Source: Arenibacter sp. 6A1 (GTDB taxonomy: Bacteria; Bacteroidota; Bacteroidia; Flavobacteriales; Flavobacteriaceae). Taken from it: 64,000 bases of DNA. The position numbers and the translations under genes are program-made. Below, one piece after another: positions 35,854 to 46,114 of this stretch. The stretch spans positions 51,835 to 115,834 of the forward strand of contig NZ_JAAXCQ010000014.1 of the NCBI RefSeq assembly GCF_012272855.1, given 5' to 3'. Each line of letters begins with the position of its first letter. Within the stretch, counting starts at the first letter, position 1. The notes below the pieces were generated by a model that did no database searches, was not told the origin of the DNA, and saw nothing but the letters and a program-made list of their open reading frames with translations.

Positions 35854-38800
35854 ATGAAGAAAATGATTACCTATTTTATGATGCCGCTCCTATTGCTGGT
35901 GTGGTACTCGGGAAACGCACAAAATAGTACCGTCACGGGAATAATATTATCGTCAGGTGATGACATGCCCTTACCAGGGGTTAGCATTGTTATAAAAGGC
36001 ACTGCAAAAGGGGTGGTGTCAGATTTTGACGGGAAATTTTCTATTGACGCCAGTTCAAGTGACGTACTGGTTTTTAGCTATCTTGGTTTTAGTACCAAGG
36101 AGATAGCGGTGAAGAACCAAAAAAACATAACAGTAGTTTTGGAGGAAAGCTCCCAAGCGCTGGATGAAGTGGTGGTTCTTGGTTACGGAACTCAAAAGAA
36201 AACAACATTGACAGCTTCGGTATCCTCGGTAAAGGGAGATGAACTTGTTGATGCTCCAGTTGCTTCCGTAGCAAATACCCTAGGTGGTAGGTTATCTGGA
36301 TTGCTGACAACCCAAAGCAGTGGGGAACCAGGGTTCGATGAAACTACATTTAAGGTCCGAGGTATAGGTACTACTGGAAATTCTGATGCCTTAGTAATCG
36401 TAGACGGTATCGAAAGGAGTATCACCAGTATTAATCCTAGAGATATTCAAACAGTTACGGTTCTTAAAGATGCCGCCTCTGTCGCTCCATACGGATTAAA
36501 GGGGGCTAATGGGGTTGTTTTGATAACAACCAAAAGAGGGATGGAAGGTAAAGCTGAGATCTCCTTACATTCAAGTTATGGGTTTCAAACGCCAACCAAC
36601 CTTCCTGAACAGCTTAGTTCGTTCGAATGGGCAAGTTTAAAAAATATTGCTTTTGTAAACGATGGCGGTGATCCAACAAATGTACCGTTTTCAGAAGAGG
36701 ATTTGAACAAATTTCAGGACGGTACAGATGTAAACCGTTATCCTAATGAGGATGTTATGGATCAATTGATAGATTCGGCACCAATGGCTTCTCATGGCCT
36801 AACAGTAACCGGTGGAGATGATAAATTTAAATATTTTGGCTCTCTTGGATACCTGACCCAAGAAGGAGTTTGGGGAGATGCGACTAATTTTCAGCGCTAT
36901 AACTTAAGCTCCAATATCGACTACCAATTGTCTGAGTCTACTAAATTTGGGATAGACGTATCTGCTTCCTTAAGAGATGTAGAAACCCCTTCCATAGGTG
37001 CTGGACAGATCATTTTTGGATTCTGGAGGTTGAATTCTACAAATCCTATTTTTTACAATAATGATAAAAATACCCCGGCAGGCTACTTCGAGAGAAATCC
37101 ATATTTGGATATCAACCATAGTGGTTATTTTAAGAGTAACGATTACCGTTATGCCTTTACTATTCGGTTGGAACAGAAGATTAAAGAAATTCCTGGTTTA
37201 ACGATTAAAGCTAATTTAGCGATAGATAAGAGAGATGTTACCAATAAAACGTGGAAAACCCCTTACACCTTTTATCAATTGAACAACGATAATAGCCTTT
37301 CGGGCTTTACAGGAAACATTCAGGCTCCTTCATTGACCGAATTTTATGGAGGATCTCGACAATTGACCGGACAACTCATAGCTGCTTACAATAATTCCTG
37401 GGGAAAACACAGTATAGATGCTATTACCGTTTTTGAACCTAGGGATGGTACCAATGATCCGAATATTTTTAATAAGACATTGTCCGTGACACGTACCAAT
37501 TTTAATTTGGACTTAGATGAAATTTCTACAAGTGGTAATTCTAATCCAGACGATTTAAGTGCCAGTGGTTTCTCCCAAAGTCAAAGACAAGTAGGCTACG
37601 CTTATCGGGCCACCTACGATTATGCGAAAAAATATATTCTAGAAATAGGAGGTAGGTATGATGGACACTATTTCTTTGCGCCTGGAAAACGCTTTTCTTT
37701 CTTTCCTAGTTTTTCGGGGGCTTGGAGAATTAGCGATGAAGATTTTTTTGCTAGTCAAACAATCAATAACCTAAAATTAAGAGGGTCTTGGGGTAAATCA
37801 GGAAACCTTGCAAGAGGGGGAGCATTTCAGTATTTGAGCCAGTTTATTGTTAGTAATAATGTTTATGCGTTTGATAGCGGTACAGTTTCTGGGGTCTATG
37901 AATCGTTAGATCCAAACCCGAACATCACATGGGAGAAAGCTACTAAATACGATTTAGGGGTCGAAATGGACTTGTTCAACTCAGATTTAGGGATAGAATT
38001 TGATGCTTTCTATGAAAAAAGGTCCGACATGCTTATCGCAGCCAATGTAGTAGTACCCAATGAATTTGGTATTGGTATTGGGGAAGAAAATAATGGTGTC
38101 ATGGAAAATAAAGGACTCGACTTTTCATTGCACTATTACCATGGGTTTTCTAATGACTTTAAGATTGATGCAGGTTTTAATTTTACCTATGCCAAAAATA
38201 AAATATTGGAAATTGCAGAAAACGATGCCACTTTAAATGACCCGGAAAGAAGTAGGACAGGGAAGGCATTAGGGACTCGCTTCGGATTAAAATCCTTGGG
38301 GTACTTTCAAAATGAAGAAGAAATTGCAGCAACACCATACGCCGTAAATCTTGGAAACCTTCAACCGGGAGATGTAAAGTATTGGGATAGAAATGAAGAT
38401 GGGGAAATTAACGATAAGGATAATGTAGTTATAGGGAATTCTGCCTTTCCAAAAGTGACGTACGGGTTTAATTTAGGAGCCAATTACAAAGATTTTTCTT
38501 TGACTACCTTCTGGCAAGGTTCCTTAGGTGCCGATACCTATTTAAGCGGTTGGGGAGCACAGCCTTTTGAACAATCCAACGGAGTGGCCTTTAAGAACCA
38601 TTTGGATTACTGGACACCTGAAAATCCAAATGCAGAATATCCTAGGTTAACTTCTAATCCAGCAGGTTATAACTATTGGGGGTCATCACATTGGATAAGA
38701 AGCGGGAATTATTTAAGGTTAAAAACCTTAACCTTAGCGTATTCGTTAAAGGAAATACCAAGAATTAACAATGTTAGGTTTTATTTGTCTGGTCAAAACT

Positions 38801-38910
38801 TGTTGACTTTTACGAATCTGAAAACAGATGTAGATCCAGAGAATCCAAATAATTATACGGGGTATTGGCAGCAAAAAACACTTACTGTAGGTGTTGATGT
38901 GAAATTTTAA
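35854..38910 (+). CDS. SusC/RagA-type TonB-dependent outer-membrane transporter
   Basis: A 1018-residue TonB-dependent importer. Signal peptide ends near GNAQ; carboxypeptidase-D-like domain ~23-110 (TVTGIILSSGDDMPLPGVSI, VSDFDGKFSI); the linker LDEVVVLGYGTQKK, a SusC hallmark; plug with FKVRGIGTTGNSDALVIVDGIER and SINPRDIQTVTVLKDAAS; barrel to the terminal LTVGVDVKF. Start ATG 35854. Followed after 13 bases by susD and preceded by a divergent AraC gene, making a complete glycan importer with local regulator. Together with the nearby sulfatase and GH2/GH89 enzymes it probably imports sulfate-free or partly trimmed oligosaccharides. Confidence 0.97.
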   Translation: MKKMITYFMMPLLLLVWYSGNAQNSTVTGIILSSGDDMPLPGVSIVIKGTAKGVVSDFDGKFSIDASSSDVLVFSYLGFSTKEIAVKNQKNITVVLEESSQALDEVVVLGYGTQKKTTLTASVSSVKGDELVDAPVASVANTLGGRLSGLLTTQSSGEPGFDETTFKVRGIGTTGNSDALVIVDGIERSITSINPRDIQTVTVLKDAASVAPYGLKGANGVVLITTKRGMEGKAEISLHSSYGFQTPTNLPEQLSSFEWASLKNIAFVNDGGDPTNVPFSEEDLNKFQDGTDVNRYPNEDVMDQLIDSAPMASHGLTVTGGDDKFKYFGSLGYLTQEGVWGDATNFQRYNLSSNIDYQLSESTKFGIDVSASLRDVETPSIGAGQIIFGFWRLNSTNPIFYNNDKNTPAGYFERNPYLDINHSGYFKSNDYRYAFTIRLEQKIKEIPGLTIKANLAIDKRDVTNKTWKTPYTFYQLNNDNSLSGFTGNIQAPSLTEFYGGSRQLTGQLIAAYNNSWGKHSIDAITVFEPRDGTNDPNIFNKTLSVTRTNFNLDLDEISTSGNSNPDDLSASGFSQSQRQVGYAYRATYDYAKKYILEIGGRYDGHYFFAPGKRFSFFPSFSGAWRISDEDFFASQTINNLKLRGSWGKSGNLARGGAFQYLSQFIVSNNVYAFDSGTVSGVYESLDPNPNITWEKATKYDLGVEMDLFNSDLGIEFDAFYEKRSDMLIAANVVVPNEFGIGIGEENNGVMENKGLDFSLHYYHGFSNDFKIDAGFNFTYAKNKILEIAENDATLNDPERSRTGKALGTRFGLKSLGYFQNEEEIAATPYAVNLGNLQPGDVKYWDRNEDGEINDKDNVVIGNSAFPKVTYGFNLGANYKDFSLTTFWQGSLGADTYLSGWGAQPFEQSNGVAFKNHLDYWTPENPNAEYPRLTSNPAGYNYWGSSHWIRSGNYLRLKTLTLAYSLKEIPRINNVRFYLSGQNLLTFTNLKTDVDPENPNNYTGYWQQKTLTVGVDVKF

Positions 38911-38923
38911 AATATAAAAGACA

Positions 38924-40585
38924 ATGAAAAGAAATAAAATATTAAATCTGTTTTTACCGGTAGTAAGCTTGCTTTTACTGACATTTACCGGTTGTAGTGA
39001 GGAATTTGTGGAAACGCAACCGACAGCTTCCGTAACTTCAGAGGCCGTTTTCTCTTCCTATAACAATACAAATATTTTTCTCAATGGAATATATGGCCGA
39101 ATTGGAGGCGATTTTTGGTTTGGATACGATCCACAGTCCAATTGGTCCGATGATAGTATGACGACTTTTGGTTGGGTTACCTCCAAAAACGCCATTGCTC
39201 GAAGAGATTATAGTACTTCCAATGCGCCGGTAGGCAATGGTACCTGGACCAATAGTTATGGTAATATTAGAAGAACCAATCTTTTGATTAATGGGGTTCT
39301 AGAAGCTCCCGAAGGGACTTATTCAGAAGAAGAGAAAAATCATCTTATAGGGCAGGCAAAATTTTTAAGAGCCTTCTTTTATTTTAATCTAGCGAAATCC
39401 TTTGGAGGTGTCCCCTTAATAGATAAAGTATTAAGCAGAACCTCAGGAGAAGACATAGCCTTTCCTCGTAGTAGTTATCAAGAAACGATCGACTTTGTTG
39501 TAAAGGACTGTATGGACGCGGCCCAATTACTTCCGGAGTTTTGGTCAAATGACGGTTCAACTAGAGCAAGTAAAGGTGCTGCCCTAGCGCTTAAGGCAGA
39601 TGCCGAATTATTTTCGGAACGATGGGGCGATTGCGTTCAAACCTGTCAAGATATTTTTGCTCTGGGGTACGGTATCGCAGAAGATTATGAATCCTTATTT
39701 AGACCAAAAACGGAAGACAATGAAGAAGTTATTTTTGACATTGAATTTAATGAGTCCAGAGCTCATGATGCAGAAGTGTTTTTAAGCCCAAGAGTTGACC
39801 CGCTTACCGGGGTCGCCGCTGGATGGGGGCATTTATTGCCAACCCAACAGTTAGTGGATGCCTATGAATTTAAGGATGGTTCCGAGGGAGATGATCCTGC
39901 ACATGCCGATGACCCCTATACTGGAAGGGATAATAGGTTTTATGCTTCAATCTTATACGATAATTCGGATTGGAGAGGTGGAAAAATTTTCACTAGGTTC
40001 GATCCAGCAGTACAACAAGGTACCTTTAGCAACTCCTTTGATGAAAACCATACCCATCAAGGAACCCTCACTGGCTATTATTTTAAAAAATACTTGGATC
40101 CGGATGTAATTCCAAGCGAAACTACTTTTTACGGGAAAAGTGTTGGAACTACAAATGCCATTATTTACAGATATGCAGAAATTTTATTGATGTATGCCGA
40201 GGCAAAAAATGAATTATCCGGCCCCGACGGGACGGTTTACGAAGCCGTTAACCGCTTAAGGGAAAGAGGAGGCCTAATGCCATTAAGTGGTTTGAGCCAG
40301 ACCGAAATGAGAGAAAAAATCCGTAATGAACGAAGAGTAGAATTGGCCTTCGAAGGGGGTAAACGATATTGGGATATTATTCGGTGGAGAATTGGCGGGG
40401 AAGTATTCAATCAATTTAAGCAAGGAATGCGTATCGAAGAAGAACCGGACGGATCTTTAGTGCACAAAAGAGTAGATGCCTTTGGAGGTGAAATGAGGTT
40501 TAATGAGCCTAGGGATTATTTGTTCCCTATTCCTGAGCAAGCGATAGAGGTTAATCCAAAATTGGAGCAAAATCCTAATTGGTAA
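38924..40585 (+). CDS. SusD-type surface glycan-binding lipoprotein
   Basis: A 553-residue SusD/RagB lipoprotein. Lipobox FTGC (Cys ~24) then SEEFVETQPTASVTSEAVF, the common SusD N-terminus. Helical TPR core with QAKFLRAFFYFNLAKSFGGVPLI at ~143-165, AIIYRYAEILLMYAEAKNEL at ~405-425, and the C-terminal SusD ending IRNERRVELAFEGGKRYWDIIRW...DYLFPIPEQAIEVNPKLEQNPNW. It forms the lid of the SusC channel and gives ligand specificity. Co-transcribed with susC, 13 bases apart, and ended by a terminator at 40611-40650. Not the same subfamily as the SusD at 1104. Confidence 0.96.
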   Translation: MKRNKILNLFLPVVSLLLLTFTGCSEEFVETQPTASVTSEAVFSSYNNTNIFLNGIYGRIGGDFWFGYDPQSNWSDDSMTTFGWVTSKNAIARRDYSTSNAPVGNGTWTNSYGNIRRTNLLINGVLEAPEGTYSEEEKNHLIGQAKFLRAFFYFNLAKSFGGVPLIDKVLSRTSGEDIAFPRSSYQETIDFVVKDCMDAAQLLPEFWSNDGSTRASKGAALALKADAELFSERWGDCVQTCQDIFALGYGIAEDYESLFRPKTEDNEEVIFDIEFNESRAHDAEVFLSPRVDPLTGVAAGWGHLLPTQQLVDAYEFKDGSEGDDPAHADDPYTGRDNRFYASILYDNSDWRGGKIFTRFDPAVQQGTFSNSFDENHTHQGTLTGYYFKKYLDPDVIPSETTFYGKSVGTTNAIIYRYAEILLMYAEAKNELSGPDGTVYEAVNRLRERGGLMPLSGLSQTEMREKIRNERRVELAFEGGKRYWDIIRWRIGGEVFNQFKQGMRIEEEPDGSLVHKRVDAFGGEMRFNEPRDYLFPIPEQAIEVNPKLEQNPNW

Positions 40586-40610
40586 GTTTTTTTTATATTG
40601 GTTTAGTTTT

Positions 40611-40650
40611 CAGCACCTTTAGGCAATATGTCTAGAGGTGTTGTTTTTTT
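40611..40650 (+). terminator. Intrinsic terminator after susD
   Basis: A 12-bp stem (CAGCACCTTTAG with CTAGAGGTGTTG, two wobble positions) with a 9-nt loop followed directly by seven T residues. About 25 bases after the SusD stop on the plus strand. Confidence 0.85.
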
Positions 40651-40898
40651 GGACAATCATTTTTTTTACAAATGCTCTTAGATTGGCCTATTTTAATAAA
40701 TTAGAATAATCAGTCGACAGGATATGAGTGCGGTGCATCAAGATCTCCGATTAATAGCTAATTGTGGTGTTGGCTTAGAAACAATAGAAAGTACGGTTTT
40801 AGTGGGCAGTAAATAATTAGGAAGGTGTAGGATGCCACATCTATAGACCTCTGGCGGTATCAGCTAGATCTTAGTGTTTTTCCTAGATACCAAATCAA

Positions 40899-41684
40899 TT
40901 AGTCCTGCAATAGAGCAGATCGGCCCCCATCTATTAGGTAAGTGGTCCCGGAGATGAAACATGCCATATCGGAGGCTAAAAAAGCACAGAAAGTACCGAT
41001 ATCTTCTGTGGTACCTAGTTTTTTTACAGGGTGTAAAGATATGGTTCGGCTTCGTTCCGCTGTTGGGTCTGGAAAGCTGTCGAACCATTTTTGATTTCCT
41101 TCAGTATCGATAAATCCAGGAGCAATGCCAATAGTTCGGATTTTAGGGCCCCATTCGATAGCAAGGGATTGAACCAGCCCTTTTAAAGCAGTTTTGGTAA
41201 CATTATAAGGGAAACATCCTGGAATGGTAGCTTCACTATGGTTAGAAGTCATTATGAGAATAACGCCGTTTTTGCTTTTCTCTAACCATGGTTTACAAAG
41301 AAGGCTTAATTGCCAATGCGATTTCAGGTTTAAATCGGTATTAAAATCCCATTGTTTTTCGCTACAATGATCAGCCCCTTCAAAAACATTAGTCCCTGCA
41401 TTGGAAATCAAAATATCAATGCCTCCATATTTTTTTACGGTAGCTTCAACAGTTGCTGTCATTTGGTTGATATTTGTTACATCGCAATAACTGTAGTGTC
41501 CCTTAGCCCCTTCCATTACCAGCATTTCAGAGAAATTCTTGGCATCTTCAGTGTTTTCTTTAAAATTAGCACAGCCCGTGATAGTGCAGCCTGCCCTTGC
41601 AAATATTTTGGCTATTCCAAATCCGATACCACTTGTCACCCCTGTAATCAAGGCTGTTTTTCCTTTTAAGTCAATTGAAAGCAT
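40899..41684 (-). CDS. Short-chain dehydrogenase/reductase (SDR)
   Basis: A 261-residue classical SDR oxidoreductase, cytoplasmic. NAD(P)-binding TGVTSGIGFG at ~14-23, the NAG motif in DILISNAGTN, catalytic region with Ser in IMTSNHS and YxxxK as YNVTK, and the C-terminal APGFIDTEG and YLIDGG of sugar/alcohol-acting SDRs. Starts 8 bases after the enolase-family dehydratase and is probably co-transcribed with it and GH2. I infer oxidation of a monosaccharide or its derivative (aldose or 2-keto-deoxy acid) next to the dehydratase, a nonphosphorylative route. Substrate and cofactor preference are not certain. Confidence 0.9.
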   Translation of the reverse strand: MLSIDLKGKTALITGVTSGIGFGIAKIFARAGCTITGCANFKENTEDAKNFSEMLVMEGAKGHYSYCDVTNINQMTATVEATVKKYGGIDILISNAGTNVFEGADHCSEKQWDFNTDLNLKSHWQLSLLCKPWLEKSKNGVILIMTSNHSEATIPGCFPYNVTKTALKGLVQSLAIEWGPKIRTIGIAPGFIDTEGNQKWFDSFPDPTAERSRTISLHPVKKLGTTEDIGTFCAFLASDMACFISGTTYLIDGGRSALLQD

Positions 41685-41692
41685 AATTTGTT

Positions 41693-42853
41693 TTAAATAT
41701 AAAATCCTTCTTTGTTTTCTCGTATACCCGGATGTTTTTCCATTTCTTCCTCTATCAAATCTACTCCTAAACCAGGCCTGTTACTTAGTTTTAAATAACC
41801 GTTTTCAATATCCAATGGATGGGATATTATCGAATCGCGCCAAGGAACATCTTTAAAAATAAATTCCTGCCTAAAGAAATTGGGAATAGTAGCACACACA
41901 TGTCCAGAAGCCAGCGTTGATAAGGGACCATTAGGATTATGTGGTGCTATTAAGACATTATAGACTTCGGCCATGCTAGCCATTCTTTTCATTTCTGAGG
42001 GACCTCCGCAACGAGTAATATCTGGCATAATATAGTCGCAAATATGTTTTTCTAAAATAGGTCGTATCCCGTATCGCGTATAGTGTCGTTCCCCTACACA
42101 AATAGAAACATTTGAATCTATCCTATCACGAAAGGCTTTTAGTGTATTGGTATTTTCCGGACCCGCTGGTTCTTCATACCAAGTGATATCTAGTGCTGCC
42201 ATTCTATTAGCCATGCTTACTGCTATGTTAAAATTTAGCATCGCATGGGTTTCTATCATAATATCCATATCCTTCCCTACGGCCTCCCTGACGGCCTTAC
42301 TCATTTCAAATGCTTTGTTCTGATCAGACTTGGACAAGGATAGATTAGTGTCTAGATCTTCGCCGTAAAAATAATTAGTATGGGCAAACGGATCAAATTT
42401 TAATCCGGTAAATCCAGCAGCCTTAACTTCTTTTGCTTGTGAAACATAATCATTGGTATTGTGTTCTCCTTGGGTAAACCAATAATTAGCATAAAGTTTT
42501 ATGTCAGTTCTAAAAGCCCCTCCCAACAAGTCGTACATCGGAACTCCGAGAGCTTTGCTTTTTAAATCCAATAACGCCATATCGATACCCGAAATGGCAC
42601 ACATACTGGCGCCAAAAGGCCCTACCCAATTCAGATCTCGGTAAAGCTTTGTCCATATAAAATCTATTTTCATAGGATCTAGGCCTATAATTCGATTGCC
42701 AAGTTCTTTCGCTGCCGCTTCTACAATTTGGCTTCCCGGCCAATTGGTAGCTTCGCCAACTCCTGTTAGGCCTTCATCGGTATAAATTTTAAGGAAGGTC
42801 CAATTGTATTTTACACCTTCTACTAGCCATACTTTAACGTCGATTATTTTCAC
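41693..42853 (-). CDS. Enolase-superfamily sugar-acid dehydratase (MR/MLE type)
   Basis: A 386-residue mandelate-racemase/muconate-lactonizing-type enzyme, cytoplasmic. Residues in order: GLTGVGEATNWPG (capping domain), the KxD base motif as LKFDPF (Lys152, Asp154), ETHAMLNFN (Glu201 metal, His203), WYEEPAGPEN (Glu227/228 metal), VGERHYTRYG (Glu255 metal), MPDITRCGGPSEMKRMASMAE, and PHNPNGP (His305). These fit acid-sugar dehydratases of the galactonate/gluconate or related groups, which remove water from a sugar acid to give a 2-keto-3-deoxy acid. Lies between a GH2 and an SDR on one strand; the SDR may make or use its product. The exact sugar acid is unknown. Confidence 0.88.
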   Translation of the reverse strand: MKIIDVKVWLVEGVKYNWTFLKIYTDEGLTGVGEATNWPGSQIVEAAAKELGNRIIGLDPMKIDFIWTKLYRDLNWVGPFGASMCAISGIDMALLDLKSKALGVPMYDLLGGAFRTDIKLYANYWFTQGEHNTNDYVSQAKEVKAAGFTGLKFDPFAHTNYFYGEDLDTNLSLSKSDQNKAFEMSKAVREAVGKDMDIMIETHAMLNFNIAVSMANRMAALDITWYEEPAGPENTNTLKAFRDRIDSNVSICVGERHYTRYGIRPILEKHICDYIMPDITRCGGPSEMKRMASMAEVYNVLIAPHNPNGPLSTLASGHVCATIPNFFRQEFIFKDVPWRDSIISHPLDIENGYLKLSNRPGLGVDLIEEEMEKHPGIRENKEGFYI

Positions 42854-42970
42854 TTTTTTTTTGGTTAGGTGTTGGTCTATTTTAAGTTGAAAATGGTAAT
42901 AGTTTCCTACGGATACGATCTCAATTCATTACTATTGGTTTTAAAAGAATTGTTTTGTGCAATACATAAG

Positions 42971-45928
42971 TTAATCAAAAATAAGGGTAATTTCGCCAGT
43001 TAATACTTTATCTTTTATAGACACCCTTCCTTCACTATGTGGCGTTCCGTAAAATGGCTCCGAACCCTTATTGGAGTAATCCGAAATAAGCCAATGAATA
43101 TGCTCTTCTTGCAACCAGGTTCTAGAAGATTGATCTCCCTTTGAAAGCACCGTAATCTTGCTTCCTTTTTCATTGGAAAGTGAGGCATAGAGAATATTTC
43201 GCTTTGTTGATCGAAAATCATTGCTGCCTAATTCATTGGCATCATCCTTCCAAGAATGTAATGGTTTTATTCGCCATGGCGCTACACCCTTGGTGGAAAC
43301 GGCATTTAATTTAGCTGATCCTTCATTTCTTCCTATATGATCATCGGGGTAAAGGGTGAAATCTCCCTTCCTTTTCCAAGCCAAGCGATCAAAAGATTTA
43401 GGTAAAATCAGTACTAAACCATATTGATAAGGAGATTCCTGTTTTGATATTTCAGAGATAGTATAGCGGGCATTGAAGTATCCATTGGTGTCAAAGGTAT
43501 ACTCCATAACTCCCTTTCCTTCCTTAAAAGTTACGTCAATGATCATTTTAATTGCCTCTTGAGATTTTTTGATCTCTATATTGGTTGCATATTTCATAAA
43601 CCATGGGAAATTTTGAAGAGGGGAGATGTTTCGTTGATAGGTCTCTCCTGCAATATTGTTTTTTCCACCGTCTTCGCTATTCATAGGTACAACCGAAAAT
43701 AAAGGGCCTTCTTTTATAATGGTCTGACCATCATTTACAATAGATTTGATAGCGCCCGTTAATTTGCTAACCCGATACCGAATGTCACCTTGAAGGATAT
43801 GATAAGAATCTTGATTTTCTTCATAGGAAAGAGCTTTGGTTTTGGAGTTTTCTATTAAAACCTTTTCCGTAAAATCATAATACTCCTCCTCGGCAATAAA
43901 CCCTAGAGGGTCATAAAATGTCATTTTAAGAGTATTGATCTTTGTTTTCGAAGGAATGGTTATTATCCCTTGTTTTCTAGGAGGGATATTACTTTTTATC
44001 TCATATTCTTTACCGTTTATTTCAGCAATGATTGTTATATCCTGTAAAGAAGTAAAATCATAGCGGTTCTCTACTTGTAATTGAATTTTTTTGCCACTAA
44101 GGTTTTTGTTTAGAATTTTTACAGGAGAATATGCTTTCTTAACACCAAAATATTCGGGTTTTGGGCGTCTCCATCCATCTAATGGTCCCCAGGGGCCATA
44201 TCCAACTATTTTTCCATTGGGCAAATGAAAAGTATCATCTATACCACTCCAAATAGCACCACCTAAATTATTTTGATGCACATATATAGAATCGTAAAAA
44301 GCAACCAAAGGTTGGTTATAAGCATCACGTACTCCTGGGTCGGTCAACAGCTCTCTGCGATTATAGGTAGACAAATGTGCATACTCGCCAAACAAAGTAG
44401 GTCTGGACATGGTATCTGTAGCTGCCGGACCATTGATGCCGGGATAGTGGTAGTTGGCTATGTCTGCAGTACTTCCGGCATTATTGAATCCGCCCCAGCA
44501 TTGATCATGAAAAGCATTGGGTCTAGAAGGGTCCATGAATTTAACGAATTGTTTTACCTTGTCCCATAAAGGGCTCCAACGAGATTCGTTGGCAAGTGAC
44601 CAAAGGATAATAGAAGGGTGTTTTTTGTTTGCCTGGATATTCTCAATGTTGGCCATTAACATATAGGGTAAAAATTTCTCGTTCTGGTAATTCCAATGCC
44701 CCCATATAGGAGAGGCATGGTGTTGTATCCAAGTTAAGGATGCTTCGCTTTCTACAAAGAGTCCCAAACGATCTGCGGCCTCCAAGAATTCTTCCGAAGG
44801 AGGATAGTGCGAGGTCCGGATATAGTTACAGTTTGCTTCCTTAAAAAGTTTGGCGTCCAATCGTTCAAATTCCGGTGTCAAGGACCGACCAGTAAGCGGG
44901 TGAACCGCATGACGGTTTACCCCATGAAGTTTTATTGGATGTCCATTTACGAAAACTTCCCCTTTCTTAATGTCGATTTGTCTAAACCCTATATTTTGAA
45001 CGTTTTTTTGTAAAATCTCCTCGTTTTTGACCAATTCGGTTTGTAATTGATACAAATATGGGTTTTCGGGGTTCCAATGATTAGGGTTGTTTATGTTAAA
45101 AATCTCATCGGAAATAATATAATTTTTATGGTCTTTACTGGTGCTTTCTAAAGCAAGTCTTTTGTGTAACTTTTGTTTGCCCTTGGCGTCTATAAGGGTA
45201 TATCGAAGCTGCAAATCTGAAATATCAGTATTTAAGAGGTCTATTTTAGTTTCAATTTGCAGTTTGGCATTCTGAAACTTCTTATCAAAAGTAGTGGTAA
45301 TGGTTATATCCGCAATATTCGATTCTGGCAAAACAAACAAACGTACCTTTCGTAATATTCCCGCTACGGTATGGGCGGCATATTGTGATGTACAACCCAA
45401 AACATCACTGATTGTATTTGCCCTTACGGCTACTTCTATTAAATTGTTGCCCGCTTTTATTTGATTGGTTATCTCGGCTTCAAAAGGAACAAAACTGCCT
45501 TCGTGTTCAACAATAGGTATTCCGTTTAATTTTACATGTGCATAAGAACTAACAGCGTCAAATTTTATGAAAATCCGTTTGTGCTGCCATTCCTTGGGAA
45601 TTTCTATGTTTCTTTGATAATAGGCCGTTTCCCCTATATTTAATTCGTGCCCCTGCATGACCAATTCCCCAGGAACTTCTATGGGGATTGGTGTATTATT
45701 GTTAAGAGCAACCTGCCATGTCCCATTTAAGGAAATAACAGGTTTTTTTATGTTTTGCACTGCTGTAGGAATGGGAGATAGTCTTGGGATTTCAAGATTG
45801 GTTTCTTGCAGAATAGGATGCGGATATGCTTGGGAATTTACGTTTGTGGTAAGCAAAAGTAAAAGGATATATGAAAAAAACCGTATGTTATGTTTTCTTA
45901 GATTGAGGTAGCCTTTATTGGTTTTCAT
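42971..45928 (-). CDS. GH2 beta-galactosidase-like glycoside hydrolase, exported
   Basis: A 985-residue exported GH2 enzyme with LacZ-like layout. Signal peptide ~1-33 (ends VNSQ); sugar-binding jelly roll ~60-200 (NGTWQVALNN, YYQRNIEIPKEW); Ig-like domain ~205-320; TIM barrel ~325-620 with HGVNRHAVHPLTGRSLTPEF, acid/base Glu448 in ILWSLANES, and nucleophile Glu515 in LFGEYAHLS; then an Ig domain and a beta-galactosidase small-chain-like domain from ~690. Likely releases beta-linked galactose or a related sugar from oligosaccharides in the periplasm. First gene of a likely operon with the enolase-family dehydratase and the SDR (gap 117 bases), linking hydrolysis with sugar-acid metabolism. 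Confidence 0.93.
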   Translation of the reverse strand: MKTNKGYLNLRKHNIRFFSYILLLLLTTNVNSQAYPHPILQETNLEIPRLSPIPTAVQNIKKPVISLNGTWQVALNNNTPIPIEVPGELVMQGHELNIGETAYYQRNIEIPKEWQHKRIFIKFDAVSSYAHVKLNGIPIVEHEGSFVPFEAEITNQIKAGNNLIEVAVRANTISDVLGCTSQYAAHTVAGILRKVRLFVLPESNIADITITTTFDKKFQNAKLQIETKIDLLNTDISDLQLRYTLIDAKGKQKLHKRLALESTSKDHKNYIISDEIFNINNPNHWNPENPYLYQLQTELVKNEEILQKNVQNIGFRQIDIKKGEVFVNGHPIKLHGVNRHAVHPLTGRSLTPEFERLDAKLFKEANCNYIRTSHYPPSEEFLEAADRLGLFVESEASLTWIQHHASPIWGHWNYQNEKFLPYMLMANIENIQANKKHPSIILWSLANESRWSPLWDKVKQFVKFMDPSRPNAFHDQCWGGFNNAGSTADIANYHYPGINGPAATDTMSRPTLFGEYAHLSTYNRRELLTDPGVRDAYNQPLVAFYDSIYVHQNNLGGAIWSGIDDTFHLPNGKIVGYGPWGPLDGWRRPKPEYFGVKKAYSPVKILNKNLSGKKIQLQVENRYDFTSLQDITIIAEINGKEYEIKSNIPPRKQGIITIPSKTKINTLKMTFYDPLGFIAEEEYYDFTEKVLIENSKTKALSYEENQDSYHILQGDIRYRVSKLTGAIKSIVNDGQTIIKEGPLFSVVPMNSEDGGKNNIAGETYQRNISPLQNFPWFMKYATNIEIKKSQEAIKMIIDVTFKEGKGVMEYTFDTNGYFNARYTISEISKQESPYQYGLVLILPKSFDRLAWKRKGDFTLYPDDHIGRNEGSAKLNAVSTKGVAPWRIKPLHSWKDDANELGSNDFRSTKRNILYASLSNEKGSKITVLSKGDQSSRTWLQEEHIHWLISDYSNKGSEPFYGTPHSEGRVSIKDKVLTGEITLIFD

Positions 45929-46038
45929 ACTTTGTTTAAAGTGTTATTATTAAAAAAGAGAACTAATACAAAATATATAATCAATTTCAATGGTTTTGAA
46001 GTTGAATTAGTTGCGTTTTTCTTTATGATTTAAAAGAA

Positions 46039-46077
46039 TATTCGCTACAAAAATAAACCGCATTTTCGTAGCGAATA
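46039..46077 (-). terminator. Intrinsic terminator of the DUF1501 operon
   Basis: Perfect 10-bp arms TATTCGCTAC and GTAGCGAATA around a 19-nt loop. On the minus strand the stem is followed by a T-rich end (TTCTTTTA). Located about 40 bases after the stop of the last gene of the 52675-46115 operon. Confidence 0.7.
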
Positions 46078-46114
46078 CATATTATAATTCAGTGTAACCT
46101 AGACTGCTATGGTA

